DNA of 64,000 nt, taken from assembly GCA_019351975.1 (NCBI GenBank), contig JABBOG010000005.1, positions 1 to 64,000 of the forward strand, written 5' to 3'. Positions within the stretch are counted from its first letter, which is position 1. Each line of letters starts with the position of its first letter. Below the pieces are notes generated by a model that saw nothing but the letters and a program-made list of their open reading frames with translations, was not told the DNA's origin and searched no databases. The position numbers were made by a program, and so were the translations under genes. Source of the DNA: Acidobacteriota bacterium. Its GTDB lineage: Bacteria > Acidobacteriota > Terriglobia > Terriglobales > Acidobacteriaceae. Positions 42,989 to 50,002 of this stretch are shown here, piece by piece.

Positions 42989-43441
42989 TCAGATGACGAA
43001 GTCGGGGGTGTAGTCGGCGAAGAGGCCGCTGGCGGGCTGGATGATGCGGACGGGACGGTCGGTGTCGTGGGGATGCATGCGGACCCAGTGCCATGCGTGG
43101 GTGAGCTCGTCGGAGCGGTAGTAGCGGGCTTCGGCCTGCAGGCCGCCAGCGGTGACGACGGCCATCTCGGCGGCCTCTTCCCACTGCTCGTCGCAGACGA
43201 TGGCGAGGCGCGCGATGGAGGCGGTGTGTTCACGGAGGAAGTGCATCTCGTCCCAGCGTGCGAGCCAGGTTGCGCCGTGCATGTCGGTGAGGTCGGCGAG
43301 GACGCCCATGGGCTTGTTGCCGTTTGCGGCGGTGGCGCGGTCGAGTTCGAGTGTGAGTGCAGCGATGTCGTCTGCGGTGAGCTTGCCGACGACTTTGAAG
43401 CCGAATGCGGGGCCGTTACTTTCTTTCAGTGCTTCGATCAT
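42989..43441 (-). CDS. SpoIIAA-like (STAS-type) protein
   Basis: From ATG 43441 (GGAGGG about ten bases upstream) the protein is ~150 residues: FGFKVVGKLTADDIAALTLE, GVLADLTDMHGATWLARWDE, IARLAIVCDEQWEEA and a C-terminal strand. This matches the SpoIIAA-like PF11964 family, which has an anti-sigma-antagonist-type fold, with uncertain roles in membrane or stress regulation. The open frame reaches 43546. The C-terminal extension after ARYYRSDELTHAWHWV is a little longer than usual. It lies just right of the receptor terminator, with no clear partner. Confidence 0.8.
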   Translation of the reverse strand: MIEALKESNGPAFGFKVVGKLTADDIAALTLELDRATAANGNKPMGVLADLTDMHGATWLARWDEMHFLREHTASIARLAIVCDEQWEEAAEMAVVTAGGLQAEARYYRSDELTHAWHWVRMHPHDTDRPVRIIQPASGLFADYTPDFVI

Positions 43442-43575
43442 GTGGTGAAAACCCTCCGTTCTATTTGACCATTGAATCGGAGGGTTGTGTAGGTTGAGGG
43501 TGTCAAAGCGACTCTCCTCATTGAACTGGCGTGCAGCGTCGAACAAGCAGATGTTGAGGTGCTTCTCGATAATCT

Positions 43576-45261
43576 CTAGAACTTTTGGAATTTTACATCG
43601 ATGTACAAATTTGAACTGACGGGGTTTCCCGCCAACGTCGCAGGTTTGAATCTGTACTGCTTCACGGCTTCGAGAGCACTTTGATCGAAATCAGAGCCAA
43701 GACTCTTCTTGACGGAGACGTTGGTCGGTAGGCCATCTGTGTTGACCGTCAGTGCAACTACGACGGTGCCGTCGAAAGCCCCCTTGTTCTTCTCAGCGGG
43801 TGGAAAGATCGGACCCGTACCTTGATGGATTAAGGCCGGGCGAGTTGCGCCTGACGCGGACTGGCCAACTCCAGGGGATGCATGATCTGGAGCGGCTGAA
43901 CCGTTAGTGTCCAGTGAGAAGTTCACCGTGATTGTGGTGTCGACCTCGGTGGGTTGGCCGTTGTGCATGAACGGGGCATAGGTCCACTGCTTGACCGCTG
44001 CCCATGCTGCCTTGGTCAGTTCTGGTGGACCGGACAGCACCTTCAGGCTTGCGATCTGGCCGTCTTTGCCGATGGTTGCGCTAAGCACCACCTTACCCTG
44101 GATACCGGCGGCCTTCGCTTCTTTTGGATAGATGGGCTGAACAAAACTCAGGCGTGTGCCAGCAATGACTTTTGCTGATACGTATTGAGCCGAGTCAACC
44201 TGCGCTGACGTTGATTCCTGACTCAGCGAGTCTGACGGCGCCACGTTCATGTGCAGGGCGAGGGCGGAGGCGCAGGTTCCGCAGGCGATGGCGAGGCACG
44301 CAGCGAGGGTGGCAAGGCGGCGTGCGAGGCGTGGCTGGGTGGGATTCTGTGTGAGGTTCATGACTCTCCTCTCGAAGATGTTGGCATCGAAGATACCGAT
44401 GGCGTGGAGGGTTTTATCGGGCGGGCGCTGCGCGAAGATGGCTGCCAGACGAAGGAGTGAGCGGGCGAAGCGGTGGGAACCGTCGAGCGCGTCGGCGGCC
44501 ATGGTGTCGCAAACCATCTCGCGGGATTGTTCGAGGCGGGAGCGGGTGAGCCAGAGGAGCGGATGATAGGCGATGGGGAGCGTAAGCGCGGCGTAGGCGA
44601 GGTTCTTTGCGAAGTCGTTGCGATGCATGTGGGCGCACTCGTGGGCGAGCGCGGCGTTGAGGTCTTCGGCGAGGAGTTCCGACGGCAGAGCGACGGGGAG
44701 CAGCAGCAGGCGGTGGCGAATGCCGATGGTTACAGGAGATGCGGTGTGCAGCGATGCGGCAACGCGGACGTTGCACAGGTGGAAGTGGTTGCAGCAGCGG
44801 GCCCAGGTGATGGCGGCAGCGCCGGTGAGGTGGAAAGGTGCTGCGTTGCGCTGCATGGCGCGGGTTCGAGTGAGACTCCAGAGCAGGCGCGCGGCGAAGT
44901 ATGCGGTGGCGAAGAGATAGACGGCGGCGACGGCCGATAGGAGATGCGGCGAAACGTGCGAAGATCTGGACGCGAAGCCCGGGCCTGCGAGGATGGTAAT
45001 GTGGGCGTCTGCGCGCGCCGCGCCGGAGAGGAGGTTCCATGGCAGGCAGCGAAGGAGGGTGTCGATGGCGGCGCGAGAGGGTGTGGGACGGGCGGGAAGG
45101 AGGGTTTCGGCGAGGAGAGCGGCGACCCAGATGCTGTGCTCGACCGCAGGGCCGCTGCTGCGGGCGATACGGGACGCAAGCCATGCGGCGGCGAAGACCA
45201 GCGGCACCTGCCAGAGAGAGTTGAGGAGATAGGTGAGGATGAGGGCCTGTGCGGTATTCAT
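43576..45261 (-). CDS. BlaR1/MecR1-type M56 peptidase with two TonB C-terminal domains
   Basis: The N-terminal ~300 residues are an M56 membrane metallopeptidase: four helices and the zinc motif LAHECAHMHRND near residue 206, with EMVCDTMAADAL further on. After another helix (RRLATLAACLAIACGTCASA) come two TonB-C-like domains (FVQPIYPKEAKAAGIQGKVV and AEKNKGAFDGTVVVALTVNT). These replace the penicillin-binding sensor of classical BlaR1. It is encoded directly after, and overlapping by four bases, the BlaI repressor gene, so it probably cleaves BlaI when a periplasmic signal is felt. The signal is unknown. Confidence 0.9.
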   Translation of the reverse strand: MNTAQALILTYLLNSLWQVPLVFAAAWLASRIARSSGPAVEHSIWVAALLAETLLPARPTPSRAAIDTLLRCLPWNLLSGAARADAHITILAGPGFASRSSHVSPHLLSAVAAVYLFATAYFAARLLWSLTRTRAMQRNAAPFHLTGAAAITWARCCNHFHLCNVRVAASLHTASPVTIGIRHRLLLLPVALPSELLAEDLNAALAHECAHMHRNDFAKNLAYAALTLPIAYHPLLWLTRSRLEQSREMVCDTMAADALDGSHRFARSLLRLAAIFAQRPPDKTLHAIGIFDANIFERRVMNLTQNPTQPRLARRLATLAACLAIACGTCASALALHMNVAPSDSLSQESTSAQVDSAQYVSAKVIAGTRLSFVQPIYPKEAKAAGIQGKVVLSATIGKDGQIASLKVLSGPPELTKAAWAAVKQWTYAPFMHNGQPTEVDTTITVNFSLDTNGSAAPDHASPGVGQSASGATRPALIHQGTGPIFPPAEKNKGAFDGTVVVALTVNTDGLPTNVSVKKSLGSDFDQSALEAVKQYRFKPATLAGNPVSSNLYIDVKFQKF

Positions 45262-45638
45262 GCGTCGCGCTCCTCTTCTTTGAGGCGTTTGCTGAGTTTG
45301 GCGAGCCTTTTGGGGTCGATCTGGCGGCTTTTGACGAGGCTCATGACGAGGTCTTCGGCAGAGCCGCCGAACATGCGGTCGATGAGGTCGCGGAGGGCGT
45401 GGCTGCTGGCTTTGGCCTCGGTGACGGCGGCGGCGTACTGGAAGGCGCGGCCGTGGCGAGCGCGGGTGAGCTTTCCTTTGCGGACGAGGATGTTGAGCAT
45501 GGTCTGGACGGTGGTGTAGGCGAGCTGCTGCTCCAGACCGGTTTGGACGTCGGTGACGCTGCTGGATTCGCGCTTCCAGACGACCTGCATGATCTGGAGT
45601 TCGAGCTTGGTGAGGGTGGATTTTTCGGGCTTTGGCAA
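45258..45638 (-). CDS. BlaI/MecI/CopY family transcriptional repressor
   Basis: The winged-helix family is evident from LTKLELQIMQVVWKRES, VQTGLEQQLAYTTVQTMLN, ILVRKGKLTRARHGRAFQY and a C-terminal dimerisation helix with LVKSRQIDPKRLAKLSKR. The start is TTG 45638, eight bases after GGAG. These dimeric repressors bind dyad operators and are cut by the partner M56 protease. Its gene overlaps the BlaR1 gene (ATGA). A strong sigma-70 promoter precedes it, and it is divergent from an ECF sigma factor gene that it may also control. Confidence 0.92.
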   Translation of the reverse strand: MPKPEKSTLTKLELQIMQVVWKRESSSVTDVQTGLEQQLAYTTVQTMLNILVRKGKLTRARHGRAFQYAAAVTEAKASSHALRDLIDRMFGGSAEDLVMSLVKSRQIDPKRLAKLSKRLKEEERDA

Positions 45639-45662
45639 GGGGCGAACTCCTATTTGATTAGG

Positions 45663-45691
45663 ACGATAGACGGGGATGGCTTGGGTGTCAA
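45663..45691 (-). promoter_or_regulatory. Sigma-70-type promoter of blaI-blaR1
   Basis: On the minus strand TTGACA (45686-45691) and TATCGT (45663-45668) are separated by 17 bases, with the TTG start of blaI about 25 bases beyond. A short CTAA/TTAG dyad just upstream of the -35 may be an operator, but this is weak. Confidence 0.65.
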
Positions 45692-45752
45692 CTAAATTCT
45701 TAGGAGTCTGGTTTATGGGCTTTGGGTAGCGGGTATGCAGGCCGTCGAAAGA

Positions 45753-45782
45753 TTGTTGAAAAAAGTTTGTTCGCTCTACAAT
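45753..45782 (+). promoter_or_regulatory. Possible promoter of the ECF sigma gene
   Basis: TTGTTG (45753-45758) and TACAAT (45777-45782) are spaced by 18 bases on the plus strand, about 50-70 bases before the sigma-factor start. The region is A+T-rich. Confidence 0.4.
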
Positions 45783-45850
45783 ATCCGGCCTTGCGGAACG
45801 CTAACCCCTGTAGATAACGGGCTCCGGTGATGCATGCAGGACAAGGAGCG

Positions 45851-46426
45851 ATGGGCAGAATGCCAGGTCCGCAGTGGACAGTGAGCGAGCAGAACGAGTT
45901 CATCGCGGAGGCGATGGAGCGGGATGGGTCGCGCTTACGGAGGTTTATCCGCAGGCGGGTGCTGGATACGGGCGACGCTGAGGATGTGCTGCAGGACGTG
46001 TTTTATGAACTGATTGAGGCGTACCGCCTGATGAAGCCAGCGGAGCAGATGACGGCGTGGCTGTATCGTGTGGCGCGCAACCGGATTACGGATCTGTTTC
46101 GGAGGCAGAAGGCAGCGTCACTGCAGGAGACGGTTTCGGGCGAAGAAGATGCGGCGACGCTGGAGGACCTGCTGCCGTCTTTGGAGGCAGGGCCAGATGC
46201 GGTGTTTGCAAGGAACGTGATGCTGGACGAGTTGGACGAGGCGTTAGAGGATCTGCCGGCAGAGCAGCGCGAGGTGTTTGTCGCCCACGAGATTGTGGGG
46301 CGCAGCTTCAAGGAGTTGGCAGAGGAGACGGGCGTGAGTGTGAATACGCTGCTGTCGCGGAAGAGATATGCGGTATTAGCCCTGCGGAGGCGTTTGCAGG
46401 AGATTCATGAAGATTTAGGAAGATGA
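45851..46426 (+). CDS. ECF-type RNA polymerase sigma factor
   Basis: Region 2 is visible in LRRFIRRRVLDTGDAEDVLQ, DVFYELIEAYRLMKP and TAWLYRVARNRITDLFRRQK. Region 4 is LPAEQREVFVAHEIVGRSFK with ELAEETGVSVNTLLSRKRYA as the helix-turn-helix. The start is uncertain: AAGGAG lies two bases before ATG 45851 and eleven before ATG 45860; earlier starts near 45827 have none. No classical anti-sigma gene follows; instead a small two-helix membrane protein overlaps or adjoins the stop and may take that role. It is divergent from blaI. Confidence 0.9.
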   Translation: MGRMPGPQWTVSEQNEFIAEAMERDGSRLRRFIRRRVLDTGDAEDVLQDVFYELIEAYRLMKPAEQMTAWLYRVARNRITDLFRRQKAASLQETVSGEEDAATLEDLLPSLEAGPDAVFARNVMLDELDEALEDLPAEQREVFVAHEIVGRSFKELAEETGVSVNTLLSRKRYAVLALRRRLQEIHEDLGR

Positions 46427-46434
46427 GGAGAGCG

Positions 46435-46791
46435 ATGAGGAACTTTCGTGTTCTGAAGGCGTTAAAGGTTGTCGTGATCGTCGCGCTGGCGCTGCTGGTG
46501 TTCGGGTTGGTGACAATGCGGCTGTGGAATTGGCTGATGCCGTCGATCTTTGACCTGACGAGGATCACGTTTGCACAGGCGCTGGGCCTGGTGGTGCTGA
46601 GCAAGATTTTATTTGGCGGATTTCATCGCCATGGCGGAGGCGGCGGAAGGGAGTGGAGGCGGCGGATGGAGCAGCGCTGGGCGGAGATGAGTCCGGAGGA
46701 GCGCGAGCGGCTGCGTGGAGGGATGCGCGGGCGCTGGGGATGCAAACCATCAGCGTGCGTTAAGCCGGGCGAAGAGCAAGGATCGATCTAG
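46435..46791 (+). CDS. Small two-helix membrane protein next to ECF sigma
   Basis: ATG 46435 follows GAGGAG by four bases; an ATG at 46423 overlaps the sigma stop (ATGA) and is an alternative. Two membrane helices (VVVIVALALLVFGLVTMRLW; ITFAQALGLVVLSKILFGGF) are followed by a Gly-linker and a basic-acidic helix (WRRRMEQRWAEMSPEERERL). The last motif is seen in small membrane proteins coupled with ECF sigma factors, so it may act as a regulator or target of the sigma factor. No catalytic site is visible. Confidence 0.75.
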   Translation: MRNFRVLKALKVVVIVALALLVFGLVTMRLWNWLMPSIFDLTRITFAQALGLVVLSKILFGGFHRHGGGGGREWRRRMEQRWAEMSPEERERLRGGMRGRWGCKPSACVKPGEEQGSI

Positions 46792-46820
46792 CGGAGGGCG
46801 GCGTGCGAGAGGAAAGAAAT

Positions 46821-47039
46821 ATGGGGACGGAGTTCAAGTTTGGGCCGGATGCTGCCGATGATGCAAATAGAGGTACCCGAGGTGAGACATTGCTTCCAAC
46901 TTTGCGTGACAGTACAGCATCAGATCGATTATTCGTACGAATAAGTAACTGTGCAGAAGAGCTTGCAGCGATGTCGCTGCCGCATTTGCTGTACTACGTG
47001 CTGATGGGAGAGGGAGGGTTTACCGATGAGACTGCGTAA
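46821..47039 (+). CDS. Small hypothetical protein
   Basis: ATG 46821 follows AGAGGAA by about seven bases, giving 72 residues (MGTEFKFGPDAADDANRGTR ... SLPHLLYYVLMGEGGF). It has no membrane helix or known motif. It continues the ECF-sigma gene series after 29 bases and overlaps the next small ORF by 14 bases. It could be a regulatory partner; the evidence is context and ribosome-binding site only. Confidence 0.5.
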   Translation: MGTEFKFGPDAADDANRGTRGETLLPTLRDSTASDRLFVRISNCAEELAAMSLPHLLYYVLMGEGGFTDETA

Positions 47040-47118
47040 TCAAACAGCGGACATGCGTCTTGATTGGGGCCATTGGGTCGTGATTTCCCTGGTGGGTCTT
47101 GCGTTTCTGCTGACATAG
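47026..47118 (+). CDS. 30-residue predicted membrane peptide
   Basis: GGGAGGG lies about seven bases before ATG 47026. The peptide starts MRLRNQTADMRLDW and ends in one hydrophobic stretch (HWVVISLVGLAFLLT), the pattern of a single-pass small membrane protein. It overlaps the preceding small gene and ends the ECF-sigma gene series. The strong ribosome-binding site and membrane helix make it more than a chance frame, but nothing else supports it. Confidence 0.5.
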   Translation: MRLRNQTADMRLDWGHWVVISLVGLAFLLT

Positions 47119-47175
47119 CTGCGGGATGTACGGGCGGATGCGGCGATGCCCTGACGTTTGCGGGCTGCGCGGACG

Positions 47176-48597
47176 CTACTGCAATTTGGAGATGACGAGA
47201 AGCTGCTCGATCTTGCCATCGGGCTTGAGGTAGACGTCGACGGCGAGACGTGTGCCGTTGGAGAAGCCCACTTTGTAGAGGCCGAAGGTCATGCCGCCGC
47301 GCAGGCTGGTGTGGACAGGCGTAATGGTGGTGATGGCGCCGAGCGGAGCGAGGGTGGATTGGAAGTCAGCGAGGGTGTCGGCGTCGAAGTAGGCGTTGGT
47401 ATCGGCGGTGAAGAGCGAGCGGTCGATCTGGCTGCGCTGGAGGCCGGTGAGGATTGTTTTGAGCTGGGGCGCGAAGGCTGCAATGGTGGCGTCGGCCGTG
47501 GAGGCTCCGGCAGGTACGGGAGGAAAGAGTAGCGGCTCGATGGCGGCGGCAATCTCGGACGCAGCTTCGCTGGCGACCTCGTTGGTGAGGACGACGACTG
47601 CTGCGTGATCGTCGGGATAGACGACGTTCTCTGAGACGTAGCCGCCGACTTCGCCGGAGTGCTCGAATTTAAGCCGGCCGTCCTCGTGGGTGATGAAGAT
47701 CCCCAGGCCATAGTGCGAGTCTTTGCCGTCGGCGAGGATGAAGGGCGTTTCGAACTGCTTGTAACTTTCGGCGGAGAGCAGCGAGTGGTTGATGATACCG
47801 AGGTCCCACTTGAGCAGCGTTGTGGCGGGCATGGCGAGGTCGCCGTCGGCAAAGTACCAGCCGGTGGCTTCGAGCGGGAGAACGCGGGGTGGCGCGAGCG
47901 CGTGCGAGACGTAGCCGGTGACTTCTAGCTTTTCGCGTTGCGTGTAGGTGTTGAAGACGTCGTCGAGGTGCAGCGGAGCGAGGACGCGCTCGTGGATGAA
48001 CTTGTCGAGTGGCTCGCCGGCGACCTTCTGCACGATGAGGCCGAGCAGAACGTAGTTGGTGTTCGAGTACTGCCACTTGGTGCCGGGATCGAAGTCGAGC
48101 GGCTTTTCGGCCCAGATGTTGATGTTGTCGAGCGGGGCGATGGGGTGATACCAGGCTGGGATGAGGTAGTCCTGCGGAGCGAAGTCCTCGTAGCCGGAGG
48201 TCATGGTCATGAGGTTGCGGAGGGTGACCTGGTTGGCGCGAGTGAGTTCGGGAAAGTATTTGGCGACGTGGTCGTCGAGGGAGAGCTTGCCCTGCTGCTG
48301 GAGGAGAAGCGCGGCCTGCGCGGTGAACTGCTTGGAGATCGAGCCGATGGGGTAAGCCATGGAAGCGGTGGCGGGCTTTGGCGGCGTGATGGTGGCGAGT
48401 CCGAAGGCTTGCGCGTAGACGATCTGGCCGTGCTGCACGATGCCGACCGATGCAGAGGGTACGCCGGTGTCGTGGAGGATCTTGTTCGCGAGGGCTGCGA
48501 CTTTGGCGGCGGTTTCTGGCGCGAGCGAAGGTGAGACCTGCTGCGCTGATGCGAAGGTTGCGGCGGCGAGTGTGGCGGCGATGACGATGGTGCGCAT
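47176..48597 (-). CDS. Exported beta-lactamase-fold serine hydrolase (class C/DD-peptidase-like)
   Basis: From ATG 48597 a signal peptide (MRTIVIAATLAAATFASA) precedes the PF00144 domain. The active-site SxxK is in PIGSISKQFTAQAALLL (Ser near residue 87) and the YxN motif in WQYSNTNYVLLGLI. The region after FEHSGEVGGYVSENVVY includes the third catalytic element (HSG). A C-terminal domain of ~110 residues follows (TTITPVHTSLRGGMTFGLYK). Such enzymes act as esterases, D-peptidases or beta-lactamase relatives. It is convergent with the ECF series and close to blaIR, so a cell-wall role is reasonable but not shown. Confidence 0.88.
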   Translation of the reverse strand: MRTIVIAATLAAATFASAQQVSPSLAPETAAKVAALANKILHDTGVPSASVGIVQHGQIVYAQAFGLATITPPKPATASMAYPIGSISKQFTAQAALLLQQQGKLSLDDHVAKYFPELTRANQVTLRNLMTMTSGYEDFAPQDYLIPAWYHPIAPLDNINIWAEKPLDFDPGTKWQYSNTNYVLLGLIVQKVAGEPLDKFIHERVLAPLHLDDVFNTYTQREKLEVTGYVSHALAPPRVLPLEATGWYFADGDLAMPATTLLKWDLGIINHSLLSAESYKQFETPFILADGKDSHYGLGIFITHEDGRLKFEHSGEVGGYVSENVVYPDDHAAVVVLTNEVASEAASEIAAAIEPLLFPPVPAGASTADATIAAFAPQLKTILTGLQRSQIDRSLFTADTNAYFDADTLADFQSTLAPLGAITTITPVHTSLRGGMTFGLYKVGFSNGTRLAVDVYLKPDGKIEQLLVISKLQ

Positions 48598-48693
48598 GTT
48601 GCGAAAGGATAGCATCTGCAGCATCCCGGGCGTGCGGAAGACAGCCGCGCGCTGGTTGCGCTAGGATGGTCGCATCTATTGTTGGGGTGGCAA

Positions 48694-49935
48694 ATGAAAT
48701 TTGCAGCGGTGATGTGTTTCGGGTTGATGTCGAGCTACTGTGTTGCGCAGAGTATGGGTGCGGGCGGTGATTCCGGGCATTGGGTAGGGACGTGGGCTAC
48801 GTCGCAGCAGGCGGTCGATCCGCCGAATCAGCCGGGCGTCGCGGATGCGTTGCTGACGGACACGACCGTGCGACAGGTGGTACATGTGTCGCTGGGCGGA
48901 GATGAACTGCGCCTGGAGATTTCGAATACGTTCGGAAGCAAGCCGCTGACTCTGGATGCGGTGCATCTGGCGCTGCCTGCGGGCGGCGCTCCGAACAGCG
49001 CGATTGATCCTGCAACGGACCACGCTGTCACGTTCGCGGGCGAAAACTCGGTCACGATACCCGCCGGAGCGGTGTACTTCTCCGATCCTGTGGCGATGAG
49101 CGTACCCGCCGTGGGGAATGTGACGATCAGCTTCCATATGCCGGAGGCACCGGTTGGGCAGACCGCGCACCCGGGGTCGCGAACGAACTCCTGGCTACTC
49201 CATGGAGAGCACTCCGGCGAGGCTGATCTGAAGGGAGCCACCAAGATTGAACGCTGGTTCCAGATTGCGTCGATCGATGTGGCTGCACCGAAGAAGGCGC
49301 GTGCTGTGGTCGCGTTTGGCGATTCGATTACGGATGGTCACGCGTCCACCACGGACGGGAATGACCGCTGGCCGGATGTGCTGGCGCGCAGGCTGCACGA
49401 TGCGAAGATGCCAGTGGGTGTGCTCAACGAGGGCATCGGCGGAAATCATCTGCTAACCGATGGGTTGGGGGAGAATGCGCTGGCGCGCATGGATCGCGAT
49501 GTACTGGCGCAGAACGGTGTGAAGTACGTGATGCTGTTTGAGGGCATCAACGATGTGGGGATGCTGGCGCGTAGAAAGACCGGAACACCGGAGCAACACA
49601 AAGCGCTGGTGGCGAAGATGATCGCAGCAGATGAGCAGATCGTCTTCCGGGCACACGCGCACGGGCTGAAGGTGATCGGATGCACCATCACCCCGTTCGT
49701 GGGGTCGGACTACTATGCACCTACGGCCGCAGATGAAGCCGTCAGGGTTGCGGTGAATGACTGGATCCGCGAGCCGGGTCACTTCGATGCTGTTGTGGAC
49801 TTCGACAAAGTCGTGCGCAATCCGGCGGACCCCTCGCGACTGCTGCCGGCGGATGACAGCGGCGATCACCTCCATCCTGGGCCAAAGGGCTACGAAGCGA
49901 TGGGCGACGCGATTCCGCTGGCCTTGTTTCGGTGA
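48694..49935 (+). CDS. Exported SGNH/GDSL hydrolase
   Basis: ATG 48694 begins a signal peptide ending near SSYCVAQ; a TTG at 48679 extends the frame. Residues ~30-190 are a beta-sandwich (HWVGTWATSQQAVDPPNQPG, VSLGGDELRLEISNTFGSKP). The SGNH domain follows: block I VVAFGDSITDG (Ser near 211), block III VLNEGIGGNHLL, block IV LFEGINDVGM and block V DDSGDHLHPGPKGYEAM with the catalytic Asp-His pair. These enzymes deacylate esters of sugars or polysaccharides. It ends just before a bidirectional terminator shared with infB. Confidence 0.92.
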   Translation: MKFAAVMCFGLMSSYCVAQSMGAGGDSGHWVGTWATSQQAVDPPNQPGVADALLTDTTVRQVVHVSLGGDELRLEISNTFGSKPLTLDAVHLALPAGGAPNSAIDPATDHAVTFAGENSVTIPAGAVYFSDPVAMSVPAVGNVTISFHMPEAPVGQTAHPGSRTNSWLLHGEHSGEADLKGATKIERWFQIASIDVAAPKKARAVVAFGDSITDGHASTTDGNDRWPDVLARRLHDAKMPVGVLNEGIGGNHLLTDGLGENALARMDRDVLAQNGVKYVMLFEGINDVGMLARRKTGTPEQHKALVAKMIAADEQIVFRAHAHGLKVIGCTITPFVGSDYYAPTAADEAVRVAVNDWIREPGHFDAVVDFDKVVRNPADPSRLLPADDSGDHLHPGPKGYEAMGDAIPLALFR

Positions 49936-49950
49936 GGTAATTCTTGTGGC

Positions 49951-49987
49951 AAACGAAATGGCCGCCAAACTGGCGGCCATTTCGTTT
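49951..49987. terminator. Bidirectional Rho-independent terminator
   Basis: AAACGAAATGGCCGCC (49951-49966) pairs perfectly with GGCGGCCATTTCGTTT (49972-49987) around AAACT. It lies between the convergent SGNH hydrolase and infB genes. Confidence 0.9.
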
Positions 49988-50002
49988 GGAAGGATGGATC
50001 GG

